Of a stretch of 64,000 nucleotides of DNA, positions 1 through 8,541 are shown piece after piece (position 1 is the stretch's first letter; each line of letters opens with the position of its first letter). The translations under genes and the position numbers were made by a program. Where the stretch lies: the NCBI RefSeq assembly GCF_009497155.1, contig NZ_WINI01000001.1:868001-932000 (forward strand). The letters run 5' to 3'. The notes beneath the pieces are model-generated. The model searched no databases, was not told where the DNA came from, and worked only from the letters and a program-made list of their open reading frames with translations. Source of the DNA: Glaciimonas soli (GTDB lineage Bacteria; Pseudomonadota; Gammaproteobacteria; Burkholderiales; Burkholderiaceae_D).

Positions 1-10
1 AATCGGCTTA

Positions 11-41
11 CGGTGAGAGCATTAGCCAAATGCTCTCACCG
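11..41. terminator. Perfect hairpin downstream of the MFS gene
   Basis: An 11-bp perfect stem (CGGTGAGAGCA pairing with TGCTCTCACCG) lies 40 bp past the stop of the minus-strand MFS gene. It has no U-tract on either strand, so it is a transcript-end hairpin candidate rather than a canonical intrinsic terminator. Confidence 0.4.
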
Positions 42-80
42 CGCCATTTTCCGCTTAACCTACGTCAACCTATACAAGTA

Positions 81-1307
81 TTAAGACGATGAAAATTCAT
101 TGACGGCTGGTGACAGCTTTCTGAGCCTCAGCATGACAAACGCTGCAAGCAACAATCCCCCGCCTGACAAGATTGCTAATGCGTATGACGCACCATAATG
201 ATCTGCAATAACACCCGCTCCTAACGATACAGAAGAGGCTGTTACTACATTCCATCGATACGATCGTGCTATTGCCGACGCGATAAACTCTTCAGTAAAG
301 TTACTGAGGATTGCATACCATCCAAGGGCAAGAACCAGATTTGAAAATAGATGTGCAACAAAGACTAAAAAGAGCGACAGCCAAAGATAGTCGACCAGAG
401 GCAGCGACAAATAACAGGCGAGAAATGCAGCTAATAAAATAAAGATCACTCTCCCATCTTTGCTATAGGTGCCAAATCTATCTGGGGAAAGAAGAAACGG
501 GCCCAACAGTTGTCCCAAACTTCGGGCGAACAATAATGGCAACGTTGCAGCCGCACTCCGGCCATTGCTACTTCCGCTCGCGAGTGAGGGAAGCAATGCC
601 ATCGCAGGTACCCCAACCAACGCCAGCGACGGCAACGTCAGTAGTGCGAAGCGTTGCTCAATCGTGAGAGTCATCCATTTGACCTTTTTGGAAGCCTCTG
701 GAACTGCATAATCAACACAACCCTTAAAAGAAAAATAAGCGAGAACAATCAGAAAAATTGAAACGCAATAACTTGCGCCATCCAACATCAAAATATTGAT
801 AGCTTTGAAATGGCCATATAAAAAACTGCCAAGCCCGATTCCGAACAACGTATTTGAAGCAAATATCACCGTCTCCACACTGGCAGCCGTCGATAATTCG
901 TCTTCGGATAGTCCTCGCTTAAAAACCAGTTCCATGGCCGGCAATGTCATTCCAATGGAAAATGCCGCAAGCAATTCAGCAAACTGAAGCAATATCACTG
1001 AGTTGTGCGCTATCCCCACAATCGGTATTGCAAGACCACAAAATCCTATAAGTTCTCCTAAAATAAGAATAAAAAACGGAGAGCGGTAAACTAATAATTT
1101 TTCACCAAGAAAGCTGCCTGCCAACCCAGGTACAGTGGCTAATGCGTACGCAATTGCGAGAGCTGAAGATGGCGCGTTAAGGCGCAATAGCTCTCCAAAC
1201 ACGATGACAAAAGTCAAACCCGTACCGATGGATGACGCAATAAATCCCGCGGAAAGCAGGCGCAGCCAGCGGTGCCGCCGCAATGAACGAAATAAAGATT
1301 TCAGCAT
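81..1307 (-). CDS. MFS family membrane transporter
   Basis: This 408-residue protein is almost entirely hydrophobic helices separated by short basic loops (for example RSLRRHRWLR at the N-terminus and YRSPF near residue 75). That pattern and length fit a 12-helix major facilitator superfamily permease of the inner membrane. The substrate cannot be read from the sequence; the general look (two halves, a SYRW loop near residue 345) is that of drug or metabolite efflux carriers. The gene stands alone, divergent from the YdeI-like gene at 1564 with about 256 bp of AT-rich DNA between them that must hold both promoters. Start ATG at 1307. Family confidence is high; substrate unknown. Confidence 0.85.
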   Translation of the reverse strand: MLKSLFRSLRRHRWLRLLSAGFIASSIGTGLTFVIVFGELLRLNAPSSALAIAYALATVPGLAGSFLGEKLLVYRSPFFILILGELIGFCGLAIPIVGIAHNSVILLQFAELLAAFSIGMTLPAMELVFKRGLSEDELSTAASVETVIFASNTLFGIGLGSFLYGHFKAINILMLDGASYCVSIFLIVLAYFSFKGCVDYAVPEASKKVKWMTLTIEQRFALLTLPSLALVGVPAMALLPSLASGSSNGRSAAATLPLLFARSLGQLLGPFLLSPDRFGTYSKDGRVIFILLAAFLACYLSLPLVDYLWLSLFLVFVAHLFSNLVLALGWYAILSNFTEEFIASAIARSYRWNVVTASSVSLGAGVIADHYGASYALAILSGGGLLLAAFVMLRLRKLSPAVNEFSSS

Positions 1308-1563
1308 GAGATAACCCTCAAAAGATACCTACGAAAAAAATCGTCGCATTCCAAATAAAAGGAAACGATGAAATATGAAAAATACGTATAGGTATATTTA
1401 AGAGTTACATTGGTAAATGGAAAAACGGTGATTGATGCGGATTTTCTTGCCGCCACGTAGCGACGAAAAATCTTATCATAATTCGAATTCAATGCTGCAC
1501 TTTTGATGTCGTACACTCGTAAAATATGCTCACGTCCAATCTTGAATTCAGAAGGATGCAAGA

Positions 1564-2157
1564 ATGAACTCTCAAACCAAATCCGTCACAGCTCTGCCGA
1601 TTCACCACTTTGAACAGCAACAAGACTGGACGGCCTGGCTAAAAGAAAATCACAGCACGTCACCTGGCTTATGGTTACAGTTCACAAAAAAGGGAATCGA
1701 CATACCGTCGGTTTCTTATGCTGAGGCCGTTGAAACTGCGCTTTGCTTTGGCTGGATAGATGGGCAAAAACAAGCTCACAGCGAGCAGTTCTGGCTACAG
1801 AGATTTACGCCCCGCTCAGATAAAAGCGTTTGGTCCAAGATCAATAAAGAAAAGGCATTGGCTCTGATCAAAACAGGCGTAATGCAAGCAGCCGGACTCC
1901 AGGCGATTGAGAGCGCGCGGAAAAACGGTAGTTGGGACGCCGCATATGACCCTGCAAGCAAGGCGACTGTCTCCAGTGATTTTCAGGCAGCATTGGATAG
2001 CAATGCGCGTGCGAAAAGTTTCTTTGAAACGCTCAACAGTGCAAATCGATACGCCGTTTTGTATAGGATTCAAACTGCCAAGAAGGCCGAAACACGTGCC
2101 AAGCGCATCTCTCAATTAGTGGAAATGTTAGAACGACATGAAAAAATTCATCCCTGA
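1564..2157 (+). CDS. YdeI/OmpD-associated family protein
   Basis: This 197-residue soluble protein has the hallmarks of the YdeI (bacteriocin-protection, OmpD-associated) family: an N-terminal WTAWLKENHS...GLWLQFTKKG segment, a central ALCFGWIDGQ motif near residue 60, RFTPR and VWSKIN motifs, and a basic C-terminal helix rich in KKAETRAKRI. The biochemical role of the family is not established; members have been linked to antimicrobial-peptide and bacteriocin resistance. There is no signal peptide. It is monocistronic, with a purine-rich GAAGGA-like site a few bases before ATG 1564. Confidence 0.85.
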   Translation: MNSQTKSVTALPIHHFEQQQDWTAWLKENHSTSPGLWLQFTKKGIDIPSVSYAEAVETALCFGWIDGQKQAHSEQFWLQRFTPRSDKSVWSKINKEKALALIKTGVMQAAGLQAIESARKNGSWDAAYDPASKATVSSDFQAALDSNARAKSFFETLNSANRYAVLYRIQTAKKAETRAKRISQLVEMLERHEKIHP

Positions 2158-2310
2158 ATAATCATTTCCAATGGTGATGTCATTGCTGTCTGAATGCTCG
2201 GCTTTATATGGATGGACTAAAATAGATTTCCAATTGAAAAAATGGTGACCGCGACGTTGCTGTAACAATGTGCCTCGCTCGCGAACCATCTAAATCAGGA
2301 GGAATTTATC

Positions 2311-2802
2311 ATGTTCAAACGACAAATTCTTGCGGCCACAGCACTTATCATGGCTTCCATGGCATCAGCCAGTGCGCAGGCACCGCTTATCGAAAAGAAT
2401 GTATCAATGAAAATGGCATTGAGCATTATTGAAGGTGCACTTGCGCAATGTACGAAGGATGGTTACAAGGTTTCTGTAGTAATTCTGGACAATGCCGGAT
2501 TAGTACGTGCCTCCGTGCGTGGTGATGGCTCCAACCCGCACACTATGGAATTCGCGCGCAGGAAAGCTTATACGGCCCGTACACGCGGCCAGACTTCCCT
2601 CGAATTTATGAAACTGACTAGTAATCCCGCAAATGCATACTTGCTTCAAATTCCTGATGTGGTTGCCGTCGGCGGCGGTGTTCCGATCAAAATCGATAAC
2701 GTCACGATAGGTGCGGTTGGTGTCTCCGGCGCGCCCGGCGGCGAGAAGGATGAGGTCTGCGCCAACGCCGGGATCGCGACGGTCGCAGGTCAACTGAAGT
2801 GA
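2311..2802 (+). CDS. Secreted heme-binding (GlcG/HbpS, DUF336) family protein
   Basis: The 163-residue product begins with a clear Sec signal peptide (FKRQILAATALIMASMASASAQA, cleavage after about residue 23). The mature part has GlcG/HbpS features: the IEGALAQC helix, VVILDNAGLVRASVRGDG, FARRKAYTA, the VAVGGGVPI loop and GAVGVSGAPGGEKDEVCA at the end. Members bind heme or small organic ligands; HbpS is an extracellular heme-binding, redox-sensing protein, but many relatives are uncharacterised. Here it is a periplasmic single-gene unit with a strong AGGAGGAA ribosome site before ATG 2311 and an intrinsic terminator at 2841-2886. Family call firm; ligand unknown. Confidence 0.85.
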   Translation: MFKRQILAATALIMASMASASAQAPLIEKNVSMKMALSIIEGALAQCTKDGYKVSVVILDNAGLVRASVRGDGSNPHTMEFARRKAYTARTRGQTSLEFMKLTSNPANAYLLQIPDVVAVGGGVPIKIDNVTIGAVGVSGAPGGEKDEVCANAGIATVAGQLK

Positions 2803-2840
2803 ATGGTGACACATCACTAAAATCCTTTATTTGACTATAA

Positions 2841-2886
2841 AAAAAGCCCGTTCTTCATCGCCATTGCTGGCAAAGAACGGGCTTTT
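2841..2886 (+). terminator. Intrinsic terminator, bidirectional
   Basis: The stem AAAAAGCCCGTTCTT / AAGAACGGGCTTTT has A/T tracts on both sides. It ends the HbpS-like gene (stop at 2802) and can also serve the convergent phosphoesterase gene ending at 2961. Confidence 0.9.
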
Positions 2887-2960
2887 ACATTTTGAGCAAG
2901 ACCTTGTTCAAATACTCTTGATTCGAGTATTTGAACTGGATTCATGTCATTTTTCTGCCA

Positions 2961-4841
2961 TTACGATTTAACTGGCGTTGGCAGGATAGCTTTTTTACAG
3001 GTTGGACAAGCCAATGGTTGACCTGAGGTTGGATCGAGTATCAGTTGCGATGTGCTCGGTGTACCAGTCAGATTCAACATGTTATTCAAAGTACCTGCAA
3101 TAGCATCGTACGAACCAGCGATGCGTTGGCTAGACAACCAGTTGTCTTCGATGAAGCGCAAGATCGAAGTCTGGTCAGTCAGCGTGTGATCGACGTAGTT
3201 GGTCTTCGCATAAGGTGAGATCACCAACAGCGGCAAACGTGGGCCATAACCGCAACGACCTTGAGCGCCAGCCTTGCCGGATGCACTGGACAACGCAGTT
3301 ACTGTTCCTTGCAATGAACCAGCGCCATTCGATTTACATTGACCTGGACCATTTAACGCATCTGCCACACCTGGTGCAGTTAAGCCGTTGCTAGTGAAAA
3401 TTGCAGCGGCCGTGGTGTTGGCTGAAGGATTCAGGATAGGGCTGGCTTGATGATCGTAAAAACCATCGGAATCGTCATAGGCAATCACGACCAGTGTATT
3501 GCTCCAACCCGGTTGCGTTTGCAAGAAATTGACCACTTGCGTGATAAAGGCTTGCTCATCGAGCGGATCGGAATAACCCGCATGACCATCCTGATAACCC
3601 GGCGCTTTCAGGAAGCTGACTGCAGGGTAGTTACCAGCTGATACCGCATCAAAAAAGTCATGGATGTCGTATTGGTGATTAGCTGGGTCCAGCGTTTTGC
3701 CATCGGCTTGATACGTATTGCCGATTGCCGCGACCGTACTTGGGCGAGCATGCTGCAGATTCTGTGTACTCGCATAGTACTGGAACGGCTCATGATGAGG
3801 AATGTAATCGGCTTTGGTAACACCCGTTACAGCAGATGTGGTGGAACGTTTGCAACCTGTCGTACCGTTTGGATTGGTAATGGTCAAGTCAAACCCGCCC
3901 TGGAAGAAGCCCCAGCTAACGTTCGCGGCATTAAGCAAATCGCCAACGTTTTTACCGCTCAACTGCGCCGCATCGCGTGTCATACAAGCATCGTTCAAAG
4001 GCTGCGCATCACCAGCCAGATTAATGCCGCCTATACCGTCAGCGGACAATTCGCCGTAATAACCGCCGCCAGCAGCATAGTTGCCTGCCTGGCTGGCTGA
4101 CAAGTTGGTGGCGATAACGCCGTTAGTCTGACCAGAGATCAGATTGATCGCACCTGGTGCCGATGGGCCGAAAGTGGTGCCATACGAGTTATCGTTAAGC
4201 GCATAGTGTTGCGCATAGTTCCACATTGCCGTCACGGTATTACCGTCGAAGTAACCCATGGTCAAACCGTTGGTATTCAGTGGCGGCGTCAATACTTGCG
4301 GCGCTGCAGAGTTACCTGCACCTAGCGAAGCTGGGAACAAATCCATTGCGCCGCCGTTGAAGCCCATTTGCTCTGCCTGATAATCATGATCCTGATCGGC
4401 GATGACCGTTTGCGTGCGGTCTAGACGGAAAGGATTGATCGCATTAACGCCGTTACCGGTGTTCAACGTCGTCGGATTCGCTGTCAGCAAGCTCGCAATA
4501 TTGAGCGCCGCAAAATTCTTGGTGACATCCAATGGTGTTTGCAGATTATTGACAGTCGGGGTATTCGTTGCGGCCGTGAATGCTGGCTCACCTACCGGAT
4601 TAGCTGCTTTTGGATAAGTACCAAAATAGTGATCGAAGGAGACGTTTTCCTGGAAAATCACGACCACGTGTTGAATCGGTGTAGCGGCTTTCGCTGCAAC
4701 TGCCGCTGTCGGGCTGCTGGTCGCCGATGATGATGACGAGCCGCCGGAGTTACATCCGCCTAGCAGTAAAGCGGCTGCAACTGCCACAGTCAGCGTCGGT
4801 TTCGCAAAGCCACGCTCTGCAAATGTTGAGTACAGTTTCAT
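2961..4841 (-). CDS. Lipoprotein phosphoesterase (acid phosphatase / phospholipase C family)
   Basis: The 626-residue protein has a lipobox (LLLGGC, Cys about 30) followed by a Gly/Ser-rich linker, so it should be a lipoprotein. The mature region opens with HVVVIFQENVSFDHYFGTYP, the metal-binding start of the phosphoesterase family (PF04185) shared by AcpA-type acid phosphatases and bacterial phospholipases C. Later come QDHDYQAEQ, GYSDPLDEQAF, VVIAYDDSDGFYDH and GPRLPLLVISPYAKTNYVDH, the remaining metal and phosphate ligand blocks. A C-terminal CPTC pair is also present. It probably hydrolyses phosphomonoesters or phospholipid headgroups outside the cytoplasm; which one cannot be told. It is monocistronic, preceded by a 515-bp gene-free leader region, and I found no convincing Pho box there. 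Confidence 0.88.
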   Translation of the reverse strand: MKLYSTFAERGFAKPTLTVAVAAALLLGGCNSGGSSSSSATSSPTAAVAAKAATPIQHVVVIFQENVSFDHYFGTYPKAANPVGEPAFTAATNTPTVNNLQTPLDVTKNFAALNIASLLTANPTTLNTGNGVNAINPFRLDRTQTVIADQDHDYQAEQMGFNGGAMDLFPASLGAGNSAAPQVLTPPLNTNGLTMGYFDGNTVTAMWNYAQHYALNDNSYGTTFGPSAPGAINLISGQTNGVIATNLSASQAGNYAAGGGYYGELSADGIGGINLAGDAQPLNDACMTRDAAQLSGKNVGDLLNAANVSWGFFQGGFDLTITNPNGTTGCKRSTTSAVTGVTKADYIPHHEPFQYYASTQNLQHARPSTVAAIGNTYQADGKTLDPANHQYDIHDFFDAVSAGNYPAVSFLKAPGYQDGHAGYSDPLDEQAFITQVVNFLQTQPGWSNTLVVIAYDDSDGFYDHQASPILNPSANTTAAAIFTSNGLTAPGVADALNGPGQCKSNGAGSLQGTVTALSSASGKAGAQGRCGYGPRLPLLVISPYAKTNYVDHTLTDQTSILRFIEDNWLSSQRIAGSYDAIAGTLNNMLNLTGTPSTSQLILDPTSGQPLACPTCKKAILPTPVKS

Positions 4842-5356
4842 TGATTCCTCTAGTTAGTTTTCTTAGTGAGTAATACTGTTTTCGGCTTACTTCTTGTATC
4901 TCTCGTTCGATCTGAATTAGGTCGCGACAAAGTCGCATCGCAATAAGAACCCCATTCGCTGACACAGACAGTTCGCCTCTTTTTACTCTTTGCCCTTGAT
5001 CAAACACGATAATTTATTGGCGTGCCATGCGCTTCCTATCACACCAATATTTGTTGGAATGTCACTTGCCGGATACCACTCGACAGTCACAAAATGACGC
5101 AGGGCTGATGCCACTGAGAAACATTCGGAGCTGGATTGTAAGGGCGACTTATTACCGCATGATGACGGCTTTACAGCATGATGTTCTGTTGGATTCATCA
5201 TCTGATTCGTCGCTTCTGATTGCAAAGCCCCCCATTTCATCAAGATGAAATAATTCAACGTTATTGTGGCGGGTTATTATTTTTTAGATGCGCAACTGCG
5301 CTCCTCTGCGTTGTCACTGCGCTGGAAATTTCACCGCTACAGGTCTTAGAGTCTTT
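4842..5356. other. Gene-free region between divergent secreted-protein genes
   Basis: This 515-bp spacer separates the minus-strand phosphoesterase from the plus-strand cytochrome peroxidase-like gene. Short open frames on both strands show no recognisable protein features and I do not accept them as genes. It must carry two divergent promoters. No clear operator palindrome or repeat was found. Confidence 0.5.
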
Positions 5357-6820
5357 ATGAATATCAGGTTTCAGCTGCGCTCTGTCTTTGCCACGTCAAC
5401 TTCTCCACGCACAACAGTTCTTGCGCTTGTAACGCTAACGTTTTTCTTGAGTGCGTGTGATCCTCAGGACAAGGTAAAAGCGCCTGCCATACCGGCGACT
5501 CCGCCAATCGCAAGCCTAACTGCGGCATCCATGCCTGTGCCAAGTGTGCAAGCGGCAGCGCTCGCGCGCTTGAATGCGCCGGTTGTTCCATTGAGTGCGG
5601 TCGCGGAAGTAGGAAAGAAAATCTTCTTCGATACATCGTTATCCGGATCCGGAAAACTCTCGTGCGCGTCTTGCCACAATCCGAATAACGCGCATGCGCC
5701 AGCGAACGATCTTGCCGTACAACTCGGCGGCATGAGTCTGCAAAATCAGGGCGGACGCGCGGTGCCATCGTTGCGCTATCACGAACATGCGCCTGCATTT
5801 TCTATCGGGCCTGACACCCAGCCCGATGAAGAAGACAAGGTCGCCACCGCAGCGGAAAATGCCAAAGTGGCCGCTGCTGCTACAGCCCCGATAGTTGCGA
5901 AGGCAACCCTGCAATCAGCAGCGGCAGTACAGGCAGTCGTTCCTCAAGGTGGCTTCGATTGGGATGGCCGGGCAACGAATCTGACGGACCAAGCCGGCGG
6001 TCCTTTGCTTGCCGCAAATGAAATGGCAAACAAGAGCACCACCGAGCTACTGGCTAAACTCAAGGCAGCGCCTTACGCCAGCGATATGCTGAAATTGTTT
6101 GGTCCGGCTGTATTCACCTCATCGAATCTTGCGCTCGGCGAAGCTTATTATGCGTTGGCTCTTTATCAGAAAGAAGATCGTAGCTTCCATCCTTATGATA
6201 GTAAATATGACTACTACCTGGCAAAGAAGGTGGAGTTGAGTCCACAGGAAATGCGCGGGCTCACGCTATTCAAAGATCCGAAAAAGGGGAATTGCGCAAC
6301 CTGCCATATTGAAAAGCCGTCACGCGACGGTCAGTTCCCGCCAGCGTTCACCGACTATCAATTTGAGGCGCTCGGGGCGCCACGTAACAAGGCCATTTTA
6401 GCCAACCGCGACCCAAAATATTTTGATCTTGGCATGTGCGGCCCGTTGCGCAAGGATGCGGCCAAACAAACGAATTATTGTGGCTACTTTAAAACGCCGA
6501 CGTTACGCAACGTCGCCACCCGTCAGGTGTATTTTCACAATGGTGTGTTTCATTCGCTGGAAGACGTCGTGCATTTTTACATGGAGCGCGAAACCAAACC
6601 GGAAAAATGGTACCCACGCGGCAAAAACGGCAAGCTCAACAAGTATGACGATTTGCCGGTGAAATATCACGCCAATGTGGATGTGACCGATGCGCCATTC
6701 GACAGCAAACCCGGCGTACCGCCCGCGCTGACGGATGATGAGATCAAGGATGTTGTTGCGTTCCTCAAGACACTTAATGACGGTTATCTGCCTGAGGGTA
6801 AGCCTGTTGCGAATAAGTAA
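5357..6820 (+). CDS. Di-heme cytochrome c peroxidase / MauG-like lipoprotein
   Basis: I choose ATG 5357 (487 residues) because it directly precedes a lipoprotein signal peptide (FFLSAC, lipidated Cys about 34); the longer frame from 5288 adds residues upstream of the signal. Two CXXCH heme sites are visible: CASCH at about 103-107 and CATCH at about 313-317, the spacing of the di-heme cytochrome c peroxidase/MauG superfamily. Between them are the DWDGRATNLTDQAGGPL and GEAYYALALYQKEDRSF blocks, and after them FKTPTLRNVATRQVYFHNGVF, all typical of this superfamily. Unlike classical CcpA it is longer and membrane-anchored. Likely role: periplasmic peroxide reduction or oxidation of a protein or small substrate. 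It is a single-gene unit. Confidence 0.88.
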   Translation: MNIRFQLRSVFATSTSPRTTVLALVTLTFFLSACDPQDKVKAPAIPATPPIASLTAASMPVPSVQAAALARLNAPVVPLSAVAEVGKKIFFDTSLSGSGKLSCASCHNPNNAHAPANDLAVQLGGMSLQNQGGRAVPSLRYHEHAPAFSIGPDTQPDEEDKVATAAENAKVAAAATAPIVAKATLQSAAAVQAVVPQGGFDWDGRATNLTDQAGGPLLAANEMANKSTTELLAKLKAAPYASDMLKLFGPAVFTSSNLALGEAYYALALYQKEDRSFHPYDSKYDYYLAKKVELSPQEMRGLTLFKDPKKGNCATCHIEKPSRDGQFPPAFTDYQFEALGAPRNKAILANRDPKYFDLGMCGPLRKDAAKQTNYCGYFKTPTLRNVATRQVYFHNGVFHSLEDVVHFYMERETKPEKWYPRGKNGKLNKYDDLPVKYHANVDVTDAPFDSKPGVPPALTDDEIKDVVAFLKTLNDGYLPEGKPVANK

Positions 6821-6864
6821 ATGTAGATTAGAAAAAGCACTAAATTCCTCGCAATAAATTAGCC

Positions 6865-6893
6865 TTGACTAATGCATTAGCGTGTACTAATGT
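6865..6893 (+). promoter_or_regulatory. Sigma-70 promoter with palindromic operator for the arsR-type gene
   Basis: The -35 TTGACT (6865-6870) and -10 TAATGT (6888-6893) are separated by exactly 17 bp. The perfect palindrome CTAATGCATTAG (6869-6880) overlaps the -35 and spacer, as expected for an autorepressor site. The -10 ends only 7 bp before ATG 6901, so transcription would begin at or next to the start codon. Confidence 0.7.
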
Positions 6894-6900
6894 GTAGTAA

Positions 6901-7230
6901 ATGACTGAAACTACTGACATCAACGCGATCATGCGGACACTGGCTGATCCAACCCGGAGAGCCTTGTTCGAGCGTATCGTGAATTCCAAAGAAATTACCG
7001 TGGTCGAGTTGACACGGGGGAGCGGCGTGACACAGGGCGCCATTTCACAACATCTTAAGTCGTTGAAGCAAGCCGGCTTGATCGCCGAGCGTCCCGAAGG
7101 CCGGAACGTTTATTATCGCGCCCAGCCTGAGGGTCTCGAACCTCTAGTCGATTGGATGAGCCACTACGGCATATTTTGGCGTGAGCGGTTCGTCAACCTC
7201 AGAACCATCCTGAAGGAGATTGATCCATGA
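6901..7230 (+). CDS. ArsR/SmtB family winged-helix repressor
   Basis: The 109-residue protein is a compact winged helix: IMRTLADPTRRALFERIV (first helices), ELTRGSGVTQGAISQHLKSLKQAGLI (recognition helix-turn-helix, about residues 38-63) and the wing ERPEGRNVYYRAQ. It has none of the CxC metal sites of the arsenic or cadmium sensors. It belongs to the subgroup that sits upstream of SRPBCC/AHSA1 genes, whose inducers are usually unknown. No Shine-Dalgarno precedes ATG 6901 and the promoter abuts it, suggesting a leaderless message. It overlaps the next gene by 4 bp (ATGA), so the two are translationally coupled. Confidence 0.92.
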   Translation: MTETTDINAIMRTLADPTRRALFERIVNSKEITVVELTRGSGVTQGAISQHLKSLKQAGLIAERPEGRNVYYRAQPEGLEPLVDWMSHYGIFWRERFVNLRTILKEIDP

Positions 7231-7691
7231 ACAACGCCGTTTTGAAGTCCGACACGCAAGATATAGTGGTTGACGAAGTCTTCCCGCATACGCCGGAGAC
7301 GATCTGGAAAACGTTGACAGACAATGAACTGATCAGCCGCTGGATAATGGTACCAGAAGGCTTTGCGCCTTTGAAAGGCAAGCACTTCACGTTTCAAACG
7401 ACACCAGCTGGCGCGTGGGATGGCATGATTCGCTGTCAAGTGCTGGAAGTAGTGCCAAACGAACGCCTCGTATATTCCTGGGTAAGCGGGGATGAGGGGA
7501 ATGTCGGATACGGCTCACGGCTGGAAACCATCGTCACGTGGAGCCTTTCCAAAGTTGGAGGCGGAACACGCATTCGCATGGTCCATTCCGGCTTCGTCAT
7601 GCCGAAGAACGATACTGCTTTCCAGAATATGAGCGAAGGCTGGAAGAAGGTTGTTCCGCAAATTGGTGTTATCGCTGGCGATCAGGAATAA
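7227..7691 (+). CDS. SRPBCC (AHSA1/START-like) domain protein
   Basis: The 154-residue protein has the SRPBCC/AHSA1 fold pattern: an opening strand VVDEVFPHTPETIWKTLTDNELISRWIM, a middle GAWDGMIRCQVLEVVPNERLVYSWV, and TIVTWSLSKVGGGTRIRMVHSGF leading to a final long helix (NMSEGWKKVVPQI). These proteins bind hydrophobic ligands in a deep cavity, but the ligand of this subgroup is unknown. The gene is coupled to the ArsR regulator by a 4-bp overlap and is presumably its target. A second SRPBCC gene follows at 7926. Confidence 0.9.
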   Translation: MNNAVLKSDTQDIVVDEVFPHTPETIWKTLTDNELISRWIMVPEGFAPLKGKHFTFQTTPAGAWDGMIRCQVLEVVPNERLVYSWVSGDEGNVGYGSRLETIVTWSLSKVGGGTRIRMVHSGFVMPKNDTAFQNMSEGWKKVVPQIGVIAGDQE

Positions 7692-7925
7692 CGCAACCGA
7701 GAGGCTCGTCCTGGTGTGCACTGGACGATATCTTTGCGCAGGGGGGTGATGTGATATCTGCGCGTACGTCGCGCGAGACCGGCGCGCCTATGAAGACCGG
7801 GTGATTTGCATCGGGGAGCAACGTCTCGATGCATGAGCACCAAGTCGCGGCTACGCCAATGCGAGCAAAGACTTGGTCGATTTAGAAACGCATACAGGAG
7901 TCAACAACGAGAAGGAGTAATTGCC
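7692..7925. other. Spacer between two SRPBCC genes
   Basis: This 234-bp stretch has only short frames. It is less AT-rich than most spacers here and resembles decayed coding sequence, but I cannot identify a parent gene. A good GAGAAGGAG ribosome site at its end marks the start of the next gene. Confidence 0.35.
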
Positions 7926-8366
7926 ATGGCAGATATTCTACACAGAGTCGGAATCAAATCGTCGCTGGACGATACCTACAAAGCATTGAGCACGCTTGAT
8001 GGCCTTCGCGCCTGGTGGACCACCGATACACAGGGCGAAAGTCAGATCGGCAAAGTGATCAGATTCCGCTTTGGCAGCGCTGGTTTCGACATGAAGGTTC
8101 TTGAACTTGATCCTGCCGGCCGCGTGCTATGGCAGGTGGTCGAAGGGCCGGATGAATGGATAGGTACGAAGATCAGTTTCGATCTCAAGAAAGAGGATGA
8201 CTTTACGATCATCCTTTTCAGACACACAGGCTGGAAGGAAGCTGTGGAGTTCATGCACCATTGCAGTACCAAATGGGGTGTGTTTATGCTGAGTTTGAAG
8301 TCATTTGTCGAAACCGGTAAGGGCGCCCCCTTTCCGAACGACGTCAAGATCGACAACTGGAATTGA
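7926..8366 (+). CDS. SRPBCC (AHSA1-like) domain protein
   Basis: I choose ATG 7926 (146 residues) because it follows a strong GAGAAGGAG site by about 8 bases and because the SRPBCC fold starts right there (ILHRVGIKSSLDDTYKALSTLDGLRAWW). The longer frame from 7806 adds only basic, low-complexity residues. Other family features are GKVIRFRFGSAGFDMKVLELDPAGRVLWQVVEGPDEWIGTKISFDL and the closing helix with SLKSFVETGKG. The ligand is unknown. It probably belongs to the ArsR regulon as the third gene of the unit, and ends at the terminator at 8441-8470. Confidence 0.88.
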   Translation: MADILHRVGIKSSLDDTYKALSTLDGLRAWWTTDTQGESQIGKVIRFRFGSAGFDMKVLELDPAGRVLWQVVEGPDEWIGTKISFDLKKEDDFTIILFRHTGWKEAVEFMHHCSTKWGVFMLSLKSFVETGKGAPFPNDVKIDNWN

Positions 8367-8440
8367 ACTGATGCGTATCAGGATGAAACACAGATACTTG
8401 CGCGTACGTGGCTTGTTAGAAAATTCCAGCCTCCCCTCAC

Positions 8441-8470
8441 AAAAAAAGCTCACATAAATGTGGGCTTTTT
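8441..8470 (+). terminator. Intrinsic terminator after the ArsR/SRPBCC unit
   Basis: The stem AAAAAGCTCACAT / ATGTGGGCTTTTT is followed by a T-rich run. It lies inside the longest possible frame of the following gene, which supports the downstream ATG 8542 for oleate hydratase. Confidence 0.85.
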
Positions 8471-8541
8471 GTTTTCTGTTTTTGTATGCTATACAGGCAA
8501 TGCCGGTCACACATTGGAAACCATCGATAAAGGACAACAAT

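Noticed and set aside
1301-1561. 86-codon minus-strand frame between the first two genes
   Set aside because: No domain, no signal and biased composition; it overlaps the MFS start region and occupies the divergent promoter.
4983-5258. 91-codon minus-strand frame in the 515-bp spacer
   Set aside because: No recognisable motif and competing frames on the other strand; spacer DNA is the better reading.
4842-5356. Pho box upstream of the phosphoesterase
   Set aside because: Fragments such as GACAGTCAC occur but no two 7-bp half-sites with correct spacing.
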